Source of the DNA: Porphyra umbilicalis
Taxonomy: Eukaryota; Rhodophyta; Bangiophyceae; Bangiales; Bangiaceae
Assembly: GCA_002049455.2 (NCBI GenBank)
Contig: KV918767.1
Span: 366,256 to 430,255, forward strand
Length of the DNA: 64,000 nt
Direction: 5' to 3'
The notes under the pieces are model-generated. The model was given only the letters and a program-made list of their open reading frames with translations, searched no databases and was not told the DNA's origin. Shown here piece after piece: positions 11,178-20,923 of the stretch (position 1 is the first letter of the stretch; each line of letters opens with the position of its first letter). Made by a program: the position numbers and the translations under genes.

Positions 11178-11907
11178 TCAGTGCTCCCCGCCGTCGCCTT
11201 GCTCCGACGCGGGCAGCGCGTCGGGCGCCCCGTCGCCCCCCCCCCCCCCTCCAACGCGCGCAGCACCAACTCGTGCATGCCCAATGTGGCGGCGCCGCCA
11301 CCCGCGCCGGCCGCTCCCCCCGTCCCCCGCCGTCGGCCGCCGCCGCCGCCGCGGCGGCGGCCGCGTCGGCGGCCTCGGCCTCTGCGTCGGGGCGCTGCCC
11401 GACGACCTCCTGGTGGATCTCCCACAGCGCCGCCAACTCCTCCCGCGGGTAGCCGACGAAAAAGGGGTTGGACGGCGCCGCCGCGTCGCCGCCCCCGTCG
11501 CCGTCGCCGCCCCCAACGCACGGGACGGCGGCCACGTCCACGGCGGGCGCGTCGACCCCATCGGGGCGGTAAAAGGCCTCGTAGCGAGAGGTGCCGCCGC
11601 CGCCCAGGCGGGACGCCGCCGCGGCGGCAGCGGTGGTGGTCGGCGGCAGCGGGGGGGGGGCCCCGCCGCCGTCGCCGCCCCCGCCCGCGTCGTGGTTAGC
11701 GGCGGCGGTGGCTTTGCCGTCGCCGGCGGGAGGGCTACCGCACCGTGGGAGGCGGGTGGCGGCGTTGGGGCGGGGGGGGGGGGGGCGACGGCACGGGCCC
11801 CCGCCGAGGCGGGGGGGGCGCGCCAGCGCGCCGGCGGGGGCGGCGACAAAGGCCATGCTCGAGGGCGTGGCGCGGGGCTCCCGCAGCGCCAGGAGTGCGA
11901 GGTGCAT
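11178..11907 (-). CDS. Small protein, possibly organelle-targeted, unrecognised
   Basis: ATG 11907 starts MHLALLALREPRATPSSMAF; an internal ATG at 11856 starts MAFVAAPAGALARPPRLGG. Both look like Ala/Arg-rich, acid-poor organelle transit peptides. A Gly/Ala-rich linker leads to a conserved-looking core, SRYEAFYRPDGVD then NPFFVGYPREELAALWEIHQ. The last part is read in other frames: LGMHELVLRALEGGG, then across a C14 run (+ strand 11236-11249) DALPASEQGDGGEH and TGA at 11178. A frame change before that tract, near 11300-11330, involves only short runs and is uncertain. The total would be about 240 residues. The core looks like a small plastid or mitochondrial protein, but I cannot name the family. 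Confidence 0.45.
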
Positions 11908-12412
11908 AGCACTGGTTGTGGCACAGCAAAAACAAGGTGGAATGGGAAAGAGGGAGGGAGGGGGAGGTGGGATGTGCCGGTGGGGGGAACGTACCCGTGC
12001 GGCGCGAGATGCGGGGCCGCGGTACGCAAGCGAGCGGGTGGAAGCCAGGGGGTGCACCCAGTTGTTGCGAGATGGCTGGAAGGTGGTGCGCCACTGCCAC
12101 GTGGCCGCTGTGATCCGGCGCGCTGGCGACTATTTGACGCCCGCCTCAGTGGTTGGTTTATTGCTGTGCACGCACGACCGGTAGCTACATAGCGGCCATG
12201 AAACCAAGCGACAAGGGGACACCACACTGTACAACCATAAAGCCTCTCCCGCAAAGGCGTGGGACCCTCGGTCCCCCCCCCCCCCTTCCAAAACGACCAC
12301 CCCGCCAACGTCGGCGCACCACAGCACCGTACGCCGTGGCGTGGTCCGCCGCGGAGCTCCACGCCCATGACGGCAGCCCCCCCCCCCCCCCCCCCCCCCC
12401 GCCGGCAGCGCT

Positions 12413-14289
12413 TCAAAACAGCTCCCCAATCGCGCAGCGCACCCCCCCCCCCCCACCTCCTCCAACGTTGGGATGGCCGCGTGGCGCAGCGGCAGCACCC
12501 CCTCCAGCGCCTCCCGCTGGTCGGGCCGAAACGCGTCGACCGCGCGGCTGCTGGCGACCAACACGGGGCTCCCGTCGTAGGATTCCACCTCCAACACGTT
12601 GCCGCAAAAGGCCGCCACCTGCGCCTGGCTCAGCGTCACCACCAGCCGCGCGCCGCCCGCCGACAGGCCGTCGAGCACCGCCGCCCGCTCCGCCGGGTCG
12701 GCAATGGCGTCGGCGGCGACGACCGCCCAGCGGGTGCCGACCGCCATCATGACGTTGGTGTGGTAGATGGGCCGCCCACCCGCGTCCGTGGCGCGAAACG
12801 GGACCACGTCGTAGCCGAGGAGGCGCCCCCACGCCGCTGCCAACCGCCCGTCCGTGCGCTCCGACAGCGCCGCGTAGGCGACACGGTGCACCCGGTCGAG
12901 CACCAGGCTTCCGGTGCCTTCGAGGAAGCGCGGGTCGTCCGCCGTCTCATACCGCGTCAAGTCAATGACGTGCGTGTAGCGGCGGAAGCCTTCGAGGCGC
13001 GCGAGCAGCTCGGGCCGCCGCTCCCGCCGCCGGTTGGCCGCCCGCATCGGGTAAAAGACGAGCGTGCACGCGCCGTCGGTCGAGTCGGAGGGCATCGCGT
13101 GGGTGGAAAAGTGGTTGTTGGGGTACACCGCGTCGGGGGTGCCGTCGAGCGCCTCGTGGGTGAAGAGGTGCACGCGCGCGCCGACGCCGCCGGCGCAGCG
13201 GGAGGTGAGGAGGGAGTAGAGGGACGCGAATTCGTCCAAGACGACGCGCTGCAGCGCGTCGGCGCCGAGGGCGACCGCCCCGCTGCCGCCGCCGTCCCCA
13301 TTCCCCGCCGCCCCCGCCATGAAAAAGTTGTCCGTGGCCGCCAGCGCATTGTGCTCAAAGGCGGTCGGCGCGACCATGAGCAGGTGGTTGCTGCTCTGCT
13401 GGAGGGGGACCTTGGTGATGGCCGCGAGCGCGTCGGGGTCGTCGGCCGGCAACACCCGAAAGCCGTTGGCGTGCAAGTACTCCCCCAGGGCCACGTCGTG
13501 CGCCGACAGGTCATAGCCGCCCATCAGGGAAGAGGGGGCCGACGCGGCGGGTCCCCCCCCTGGTGCCGCCCCCGGCCCTGCCGCGTACTCATTGACAAGC
13601 CGCCCCGGCGGGGCGTCATGCAGCGCGGCGCGCACCACCCCCGTCACGTCATCCGCGAGCATTCGGAGGGTGGCGCGCAAGACGGGCCGCGCCGGGTGGC
13701 GGTCAAACACGTCCCGGACGACCGCCACCCGCCGGTGGCCCGCAAAGACGCCGCGGGCCATGGCCGCGCGGAGGCCCACCCACGTCGACCGCAGGCCGAC
13801 GCCGACGAAGACCAAGTCTGGGCTCGCCACGACCACGTCCGCCGCGTCCATCACCGCGTGCGGCGGCAACTCGATGCGGCGGAGGGCGGCCGCAATGGCC
13901 GCCTCGGCCGCCGCCCGCGTCGAGGCGCCCGTCGAGCCGCCGGGGAGGGGTAGGGACGAGGGGGGGGCCACGTCCGAGGGGGGGTCGGGCGGCCGCTCAG
14001 ACAGGCTGGGGTCGGGCGTGCGGGGGGGGGCGTCGGCAGGCGTGGGGGCGGGCGCCACCGCCGAGGCGGCGGCACGACGCCCGCTGCCGTAGGGGTCGAC
14101 CGGCAGTGATGTCGGCTCGGTCGTTGCCGCCGCGGCAGCCGCCGACACGGCCAGGCTTGGCAGAGGCGACACGGGCAGGCCCCCAGGGGCGTTGCGGGTG
14201 ACGCCCCCCGCCAGGCGGGGGTGGTGCGCCCAGCGGGCAGCGGCCGCCTGCGCGACCCACCCGAGGCGTCTGGCGCCGACGCGCAGCAT
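12413..14289 (-). CDS. CtlX-type amidinotransferase-fold hydrolase, organelle-targeted
   Basis: Predicted guanidine or ureido-group hydrolase of the arginine deiminase/DDAH/CtlX superfamily. ATG 14289 gives MLRVGARRLGWVAQAAAARW, an amphipathic Arg-rich, acid-free presequence suggesting mitochondria. The CtlX-like domain starts near residue 300 (NHLLMVAPTAFEHN). Family signatures follow: VYPNNHFSTH (~388), LVFYPMRAANRR, LEGTGSLVLDR (~456), YHTNVMM with the expected catalytic His (~511), and a terminal GGG-rich loop. After the G13 run (+ strand C13, 12442-12454) the frame as written loses the Cys motif. With one added base it reads GVRCAIGELF and stops at 12413, giving the expected catalytic Cys and about 625 residues. 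The 300 residues before the domain are extra relative to bacterial CtlX (~310 aa) and include DLVFVGVGLRSTWVGLRAAM, which resembles part of a DDAH domain. The substrate is unknown. Confidence 0.8.
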
Positions 14290-16266
14290 GGCGACGGCCG
14301 GTACGGTGCCCGCAAGAGGCAGCCTGGCCCAAGGAGGACGCGTGCAAGCGCTTGCCCGACGACCGTCGGTGACAGTGGAGGTGGTCGAGGAGCGGAGGAG
14401 GAGGGGAAGGGCAGGTGTTAGGCGGCAAGGCAGCCGATGCACCTGGCCATCTCTTTGGCACCTCGCACAAGAGCCAGGACGGGGGCGTCCAAGGTTCGTG
14501 GCTTCCACTCGGTGAACAGATGCATTAGATTGTTTTCGAGTGGAAGGGCATTTTGAATATGGATATCCCAGTACAGCACCGTCAAACATCACAATCATGC
14601 ACCACCGTCATACGCCACCTCAGACACAACACCGTCAGACACCATCGTTACTGTGTTTCTCACAAGAACTGGATCCGCAACATCCGCTTCAGCATCATGA
14701 ACCGCCCCCTGAGCCAATGAAACTGTGATTTTGCAACGGAAGCTGATACACCGAGGTCCAGCTTTTGTGAGAAGCACAATATACATCACCGTCGCTCCAA
14801 CGTGCCCGTGCCAGCCGTTGGCGCCGCAAGGAGTCATGTTTGGCAGACAGCCCTGGGGGGTTCTTTGGGGGGTTCCAGGGCTCTTTCCGGTACCCCAACA
14901 ACGCATAGCATCCCTGCGTACGACTAATCAAAAGAATACGTGAAGAGCCCATCTAACAGCATCGATGCGCATGTCAGTGAACCCTTTTGTACGTCGGTTC
15001 ATGGCGAGGAGGAGGCGAAGAGGGCTGCGATGGGGCTATAGGAAGCCACATTACCGTACTGGCCCCAGTACGGTTGCCTCGTGGTTTGATACACCAAGCT
15101 CCCTACGACTCCCGCCCTTTGCCACTGGGGGGACCGAGTGCGCGTCGTGTACACACGGTGGGAACTTTGAACAGGGGCACCTCTACGACGTCCTCTCCTC
15201 CTGCCAGTGCCGCCGCCGCAGCCGTGACCGCATGGTTGCCGACGAGGCACACCACGCTGTCAAGCAGCGGAGACTTCAGCCGGCCCATCAGTCACCTGCG
15301 CTACTCGGCAAAACGTGAAGATACGTGGTAGTGTCGAAACCGCTTGGTGTGAGGTGGATGATTTGAAACCAAATTCTTCTTCAGGTGGTTGGCGTAGAAC
15401 AAAGTTTATTGCCAAAGTCGACCATCGAAATCCCGCCCGGAGGCTGCCGGAAAGTTATTCACATCCAAATTGGACAATAATTTGGCTTTCGTGCACCAAC
15501 CCTTTCAAAGCTTCTGCGTCGCCAGAAGGGCGATGCAGTTCAATCTGGGCGCTACAGAATGCCTGGAGCTCGCGTAGGTCCACCACCCGGAGCGCTGACC
15601 AGCCACTCGACCTGGCCGGAGCGTGCCCCGTGCTCGGCATCCAGCCTACGGTCACTTCTGCACGGGCGGCGTGCAGCACCGACGTTGCTGCTCTTTCATC
15701 ACTTGCCGCAATGCGCGGGCGGGACACCCAAAATAATGTGTCCACTGCCAACCTCGAGAGCGAGCGTTTGGCGTCACGCTGTGTGCGGTGTCGCCCGTGA
15801 GCGGTGGTGGTGGTTATGGCTTCACCAGGTTGTCCACAATGGCTTCCCCCTCTCCTACCCTCCCCGTGTTTCATCCATGCTATGCCCTGTTCCGCTCGGC
15901 TGCCAACACACTCAGCCAGCCGCAATTTTTGTGTCTTGGTGGTGCACGGGCGGCCTGCCTGCATGATTGGACTCTTAGCCGAGCACTGACACCACCGGGA
16001 GAGGGGGGGTGTGGGCCGGGGGAGTGCTGGGGCTGCTGCTGGTACGATGACGAATGAGGTGCCTGCGAGCGTCGTGTGTGAGGGCGGGGGGAGAGCCAAG
16101 CCACGCGACAACCGTCCCACCGCGCGTGCGGATCGTGCTGCAGCTGCCAACGCACTACCCTGGTGCTGCCGCATGCGCATGCTTGGCTGCACCCTCACAG
16201 GCCAGCAATCCTGTGCTGCACGCTGCGCGCTCCCATCCACTGCACACACGTGCGCTTGTTGTGAGT
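14290..16266. other. Intergenic, nothing recognised
   Basis: Moderate-GC sequence between the CtlX-type gene and actin. Stops occur in most frames. A 289-codon minus-strand open frame (15455-16324) is compositionally unconvincing and overlaps the actin promoter. No tRNA, repeat or domain was recognised. Confidence 0.5.
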
Positions 16267-16272
16267 TATAAA
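16267..16272 (+). promoter_or_regulatory. TATA box of the actin gene
   Basis: TATAAA in the context GAGTTATAAAGGTC, 183 bp upstream of the actin ATG and on the same strand. A CCCACAG followed by a pyrimidine-rich leader near 16402 could be a 3' splice site of a leader intron, but no matching donor stands out. Confidence 0.55.
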
Positions 16273-16454
16273 GGTCAGGAACCCACGGGTACGCCCCTGC
16301 CCTGACTGTCCCATCACCCGACATCGCTCTGCAGCGGCTGCGAGGTGGCAGACGTCGGTGTCATCGACGACACTCACGACTCCTTCCCTCCACCCCCACA
16401 GACCTCTTAGGCTCTCACCTCTCCCCCTCCTCATCTTCCCCCCTCGCCCCCATC

Positions 16455-17579
16455 ATGGCGACCAAGTCGGCGGTTGTCATTGACAATGGGTCGGGTCGCT
16501 GCAAGACCGGCATTGCCGGGGAGGACTCGCCCAAGTCGGTCTTTCCCGCAGTGATTGGTACACCCAAGCAAAAGGGCATCATGGTCGGCGCGGGCGCTAA
16601 GGACGAGTACGTCGGCGACGCTGCGATGGCCCGCCGCGGTGTGCTCCTCATCAAGTACCCGCTGGAGCATGGCATCGTGACCAACTGGAACGATATGGAG
16701 AAGATTTGGCACCACGCCTTTTACTCAGAGCTCCGCGTTGACCCTGCCGAGCACCCGGTGCTGCTGACCGAGGCACCGCTCAACCCCAAGGCCAACCGCG
16801 AGCGGATGACGCAGATTATGTTCGAGTCGTTTACCGTGCCCGCCTTCTACGTCGCTATCCAAGCCGTCCTGTCGCTGTACGCGTCGGGGCGCACGTCGGG
16901 GGTGGTCATCGACTCGGGCGACGGCGTGACGCACACTGTACCCATCTACGAGGGCTACTCGCTGCCGCACGCGGTGCTTCGTATCGACCTCGCCGGCCGC
17001 GACCTGACAGCCCACATGGCCAAGCTCCTCCAGCAGCGCGGGTACAGCTTCACCACCTCAGCTGAGCTCGAGATTGTCCGGGACGTCAAGCAGCAGCTGT
17101 GTTATGTTGCTGAGGATTATGACAAGGAGATGGCGAACTCGTCGTCCAACTCGGCGTTGGAGAAGGAGTACGAGCTGCCAGACGGGCAGACCATCACCGT
17201 CGGCGCCGAGCGCTTCCAGTGCCCCGAGGCGCTCTTCAAGCCGGAGCTCCTTGGCAATGAGATGACGGGCATGCACCGCACCGCCTACAACTCAATTATG
17301 AAGACAGACATTGACATCCGCAAGGACCTGTACAGTAACGCGGTCATGTCCGGTGGCTCGACTATGTTTGCGGGCATTGCCAACCGTGTGCAGCGGGAGA
17401 TTGAGGCGCTCGCGCCCAAGAGCATCAAGGTCAAGGTTATTGCGCCGCCCGAGCGCCAGTACTCGGTGTGGATTGGCGGGTCCATCCTGTCCTCCCTCTC
17501 GACCTTCCAGGCCATGTGGGTCACCACAACAGAGTATGAGGAGACGGGGCCGTCGATTGTGCACCGCAAGTGCTTCTAA
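16455..17579 (+). CDS. ACT: Actin
   Basis: Cytoskeletal ATPase that polymerises into filaments. It is a complete single-exon ORF of 374 residues, the canonical actin length, from ATG 16455 to TAA 17577-17579. The phosphate-1 loop is [15 protein letters not shown], against the usual [35 protein letters not shown], the phosphate-2 region [27 protein letters not shown] and the C-terminus [10 protein letters not shown] are all present. Clear divergences are the DNase-I-binding loop region ([23 protein letters not shown]), [10 protein letters not shown] in place of DLTDYLMKIL, and [13 protein letters not shown] at the end. It has no long homopolymer and no frame break. The leader is C/T-rich. It is real actin rather than an actin-related protein, but of a divergent isoform type. 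Confidence 0.98.
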   Translation: MATKSAVVIDNGSGRCKTGIAGEDSPKSVFPAVIGTPKQKGIMVGAGAKDEYVGDAAMARRGVLLIKYPLEHGIVTNWNDMEKIWHHAFYSELRVDPAEHPVLLTEAPLNPKANRERMTQIMFESFTVPAFYVAIQAVLSLYASGRTSGVVIDSGDGVTHTVPIYEGYSLPHAVLRIDLAGRDLTAHMAKLLQQRGYSFTTSAELEIVRDVKQQLCYVAEDYDKEMANSSSNSALEKEYELPDGQTITVGAERFQCPEALFKPELLGNEMTGMHRTAYNSIMKTDIDIRKDLYSNAVMSGGSTMFAGIANRVQREIEALAPKSIKVKVIAPPERQYSVWIGGSILSSLSTFQAMWVTTTEYEETGPSIVHRKCF

Positions 17580-19057
17580 GCGGTACGTTTCATTTTGCGG
17601 CGTCTTTGTTGGTGGGGGGGGGGGGCACGATGGCGGGGGCGCGACGTCACTGATGAGGTATTCATGCTGGGTGGTGGCGTGCGCTGGGACGGGTGGGGGT
17701 GGAGGTGGGTGGAGATGGAGTGGCTGAGAGTCTGGGGCTCGGCTGCTGACGATGCTTCCTGGACACTGTCATGCTTCCCATTGAGGCTGTGCTTCGGCTG
17801 GTGGTTCTGGTGCTGCGGAGGTGGTGTCGGTGTCGGTGCACACTGGATGGTGTCATGTTGCTGGTGGTGGTGCTGCTACTGGCTCATTTGGCGGTGCTGT
17901 TTTTTCAATGCGCAGACAATGCCGTAGGTGGGCATCTGGGCTGCGCGGAAGCCGCCGGCATGGCCACAGCCGCCGCCGTCCCGCGACACGTGATGTGCGG
18001 TACGTCGGCGCCGTGAGCCCCACTATGCAACCGAGTATTTGCGAGGCGCTGTGCGCACGTATATGTCGGGATGTGCGCGTGCAAGGGTGTGCGAGTACGC
18101 TCCGCGTCGTCATAGTAGAGGCCAGTGGGGCGCGGTGTGACGCGGCGTCCTCTCTGCATTGCATATGGTTGTGCACAATTTGCTCTCCTTTTTCGTTCCA
18201 GCCGACCAGCGACGCGCTCGGCGGTCCAAACTCGTGGAGCGCCCGCGCACGGTTCCGCTGCTCTCAGACAGAAAGCGGCGCCGTACTGCCTTTGTTTTTC
18301 TGTGGAGATCTATTGCATTGTCGTCGCCGTTGCAGTCCGTCGGCTGCTCGGTTTGCGGCTCTGACTCGGCGCCGATCGGCGTGGCCGCCTCGCATACGGA
18401 GGAGTTCCGTCGCTTCCATCTTGGTTGCGGAGGGTGGGGGAGCAGGGGGCAATGGTCAGAACCACCCGCGTCTCGGCGCGGCAGTGGAGAGTGCCACGCT
18501 CCCCGCATTCCGAGCGTTGGGCTGCAGCCGTATCAAACGTTTGGAACCACCGATCGACCCGTGGCTCTGGCCTCGACGCCAAACGCCGCAAAACATGGGG
18601 GCAGCCATCCACAGGGGGTCGGTCTCGGTTGCCCCACCCCACCCGGTTTTCAAACCGTTGAGGGCGCCGCCGCCCTGTGCTCGTGGGCGGGGGGAGGCCC
18701 CACGCCCTCCGGCGGCCGTGCCGAGCGGGCCGACGTGCGACCGTGCGGGGGCGGCGGGCGGGCGGCCGCCGCCGCCGCCCACCCTGCGTGACGGCGCCCG
18801 GCGCCGTGACCGGTAGCGCCCGTCGGTCTCGACCCGCCGCACGCGTCGTCCGTATGCTGTGCGCCTCCCCGTCCGTGCGCCACGGCTGGTCACGGCTTTG
18901 GTTGCTTCTTTATACAGATTCTTCGTCACCATGGCGCCGTCCTCGAGTCGGTCGGTGGTCCCCGCCGTCGGCAGTGGCCCCTGCTTGGTGTGTCACCACC
19001 GCGCTCCTTCCGTCTCCTCTCCCACCCCCCCCCCCACCCCCCCCTCTGGCGCGCCCG
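17580..19057. other. Intergenic, nothing recognised
   Basis: Downstream of actin the sequence is moderate GC with a G/T bias to about 17900. Open frames of up to 330 codons on the + strand lack domain-like sequence and run into antisense of the following genes. No RNA gene was recognised. Confidence 0.45.
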
Positions 19058-19684
19058 TCACCAATCCACACGCGAGCGGAGCTCCTTGGGCACCACCGCC
19101 TCCCGCCGCCAAAAGCCGACCTCCACCCCGTCCGGGTCGGCCACCGCCGCGACGCACACCACGTAGCGGCCCGCCACGCGCTCGACGGGGGGTTGGAGGA
19201 GCGCCAGGCGGCCGCCGAGCTTCTCGTCCAAGTCGGCGAGGAAGAGGCCGAGGCCCGTACACCCGCGGGTGACGTCAAAGACCAGCCGGTTGATGCCGAC
19301 CGTCGCCGCCGCCGCCGCCGCACCGACGCCCGCGCCGCCGCGGCCGCCGCCGCCGCGGGCTTCGACGAGCTCCAGGCGCGTCCCCCACCCGTCGACAAAG
19401 CACGCGCGCGCGTCGCCGAGGGTGAACTTGTCGCCAACGACAAAGCCGAGCGCCCCGTACCAGCCGAGGCTCGCCTCGATATCCGACACGCCGACCACCG
19501 CGTGGTGCAGGCCGACGCAGCCGCCACCCTCCTCCACCCCGGGGGGGGCACACGTGGGGGGGGGAGCACCATGACGCGCACGGGCTCGGGGTCCCCCCCG
19601 CCCCCCCGCCGCCGCCGCCGTCACCGCCGCCGCCGCCGTCCCCGCCCCCGCCGTCGGCGGCGTCGCCCTCAGGGTCGCCACCAC
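19058..19684 (-). CDS. VOC/glyoxalase-fold domain protein or fusion C-terminus
   Basis: The translation contains one vicinal-oxygen-chelate module pair. GLHHAVVGVSDIEASLGWYG and ALGFVVGDKFTLGDARAC give the first beta-alpha-beta unit, and RLELVEA its Glu strand. INRLVFDV and AVADPDGVEVGFWRREAV form the second half, ending ELRSRVDW and a stop at 19058. The second half has Asn where a metal-binding His is usual, so lactoylglutathione lyase activity is not assured. The frame has no in-frame ATG: it can only begin with GTG at 19684, or with an ATG (near 19572) in another frame if a C run differs by a base. It may therefore be the C-terminal domain of the GNAT gene immediately upstream on the same strand. 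Confidence 0.7.
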   Translation of the reverse strand: MVATLRATPPTAGAGTAAAAVTAAAAGGRGGPRARARHGAPPPTCAPPGVEEGGGCVGLHHAVVGVSDIEASLGWYGALGFVVGDKFTLGDARACFVDGWGTRLELVEARGGGGRGGAGVGAAAAAATVGINRLVFDVTRGCTGLGLFLADLDEKLGGRLALLQPPVERVAGRYVVCVAAVADPDGVEVGFWRREAVVPKELRSRVDW

Positions 19685-19780
19685 CGCCGCCGCGCTCGCC
19701 CGGCAGGGAGCCGACCTCCCCCGCCGACACGGCGCCCGCGGCGCGCAGCAGGCCGCCCACGTCTCCGCTCGTCAGGGGCG

Positions 19781-20923
19781 TCACGGAGCGCCCGGCGGCG
19801 CCCGGTAGGGTGGCGGTGCCGGGGGCGCCCCCCCCCCACCCCCCTCCCCCCCCCCCCGCGGACGACGCGGGGGGCGGCGCCCCCCCGGCGGCGGCGGCGT
19901 ATGCTCTGGGCCGACGGCGGTGAAGCCGAGGAGGGAGTAGAAGCCCCGCTCTGCCCGCGGCGCGGCCACATAGATGGCCCCCGAAACGGGGGCGGCGAGG
20001 CGGATGGCCGCGTGGACGAGGCGCCGCCCAATGCCCGCCGACCGGTGGGTGGGGATAACCGCCGTGCGGGAGATGCACACGTTGAGGCCCTCGCGGAGGA
20101 CGCGCGTGGCGCCGACGGGCTGCGGAAGGGAAAACAGAGGGCAAGGGGGGGGGGGGCACGTCCACCGCGCCGCGCGTCAGGGGAAGAGGGGAAGCGGACA
20201 CCAAGCACAAGGGCAGAGCCGCCGGCGAGACGCAGACAGCATCGTCGAGTTCGGGTCAGTCACGGCACAGCCACCGCGGCCGCGGCGGCCGCGCGTCACC
20301 GAGCGCGTCGTCCCCCGTGCGCCCGCCGCGCAGCGCGAGCCCCCCACAGCTCCCGCCCCACTGCCATCCAAGAGGCACAGCACGGCGCCGACCCTGCTCG
20401 CCCCCCACATCCGCGCTCCACATCTGTGCCCCCCCCCCCCAAACCCTTCCGACGCCCTCCCCCCCCCCACGTACCGTCCCGTCGGGCGCCCACGCAATCA
20501 CGTGCGTCGTCGACGCGGCGCCGTCAACGTCCTCCTCCCAGCCGACTCCCCCCCCCGACACGGCCGTCCACACGGCCATCGCGGCGGCGCCGTCGGCGGC
20601 GCCCCGCGACCGCCGCACCGTCACGCCGTCGGCGTCGGGTGCGACGCCGCCGCCGCCGACGCCGCCGCCGGCCGTCGACGGGGGCACCCACACCGACGCC
20701 GTCGGGGGGGCACGGCGGAGCGCGGCGCCCGCCGCTGGCCGCCCGCGTCGCCGGGGGGGGGCACGCGCCGGGTGGGGGGGCGCCCGCCGCACGACCGGCC
20801 GGGCCGCCGGTGGGCGGCGAGCAGCAGCCGGCCTGCCGCGGGGGATGAGGCAAACGCCGCGCCGGCAGCGCCGGCGGGTGTGGGGATGGGGTGGCGGCCA
20901 CCCGCCAGCAGGGTGCCCGCCAT
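19781..20923 (-). CDS. GNAT N-acetyltransferase, one intron
   Basis: Predicted acetyl-CoA-dependent N-acetyltransferase, substrate unknown. ATG 20923 starts MAGTLLAGGRHPIPTPAGAA, an Ala/Arg-rich leader that may target an organelle. After G/C runs the domain starts with DGVTVRRSRGAADGAAAMAV and reaches THVIAWAPDGT at 20475. An intron of 357 nt (20474 to 20118; donor GTACGT, acceptor CCGCAG, phase 0) precedes exon 2: PVGATRVLREGLNVCISRTA, then the acetyl-CoA-binding motif THRSAGIGRRLVHAA (R-x-x-G-x-G) and RGFYSLLGFTAVGPEH, typical of the GNAT C-terminus. The frame as written stops at 19781. Another frame continues as TLPGAAGRSVTPLTSGDVGG toward the VOC module at 19.1-19.6 kb. A leader frame change near the G runs at 20750-20790 is also needed. 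Confidence 0.7.
20118..20474 (-). other. Spliceosomal intron in the GNAT gene
   Basis: Minus-strand GTACGT at 20474 follows codon ACG, and TTTTCCCTTCCGCAG ends at 20118. Removing 357 nt joins APDGT to PVGATRVLREGL in phase 0 and restores a continuous GNAT fold. The intron contains two G/C runs. This is the clearest intron in the window. Confidence 0.75.

Noticed and set aside
15455..16324. 289-codon minus-strand frame upstream of actin
   Set aside because: No domain-like sequence, and it covers the actin TATA box.
18677..20848. 723-codon + strand open frame
   Set aside because: Antisense of the VOC and GNAT genes; the sense strand has recognisable folds and a proper intron.
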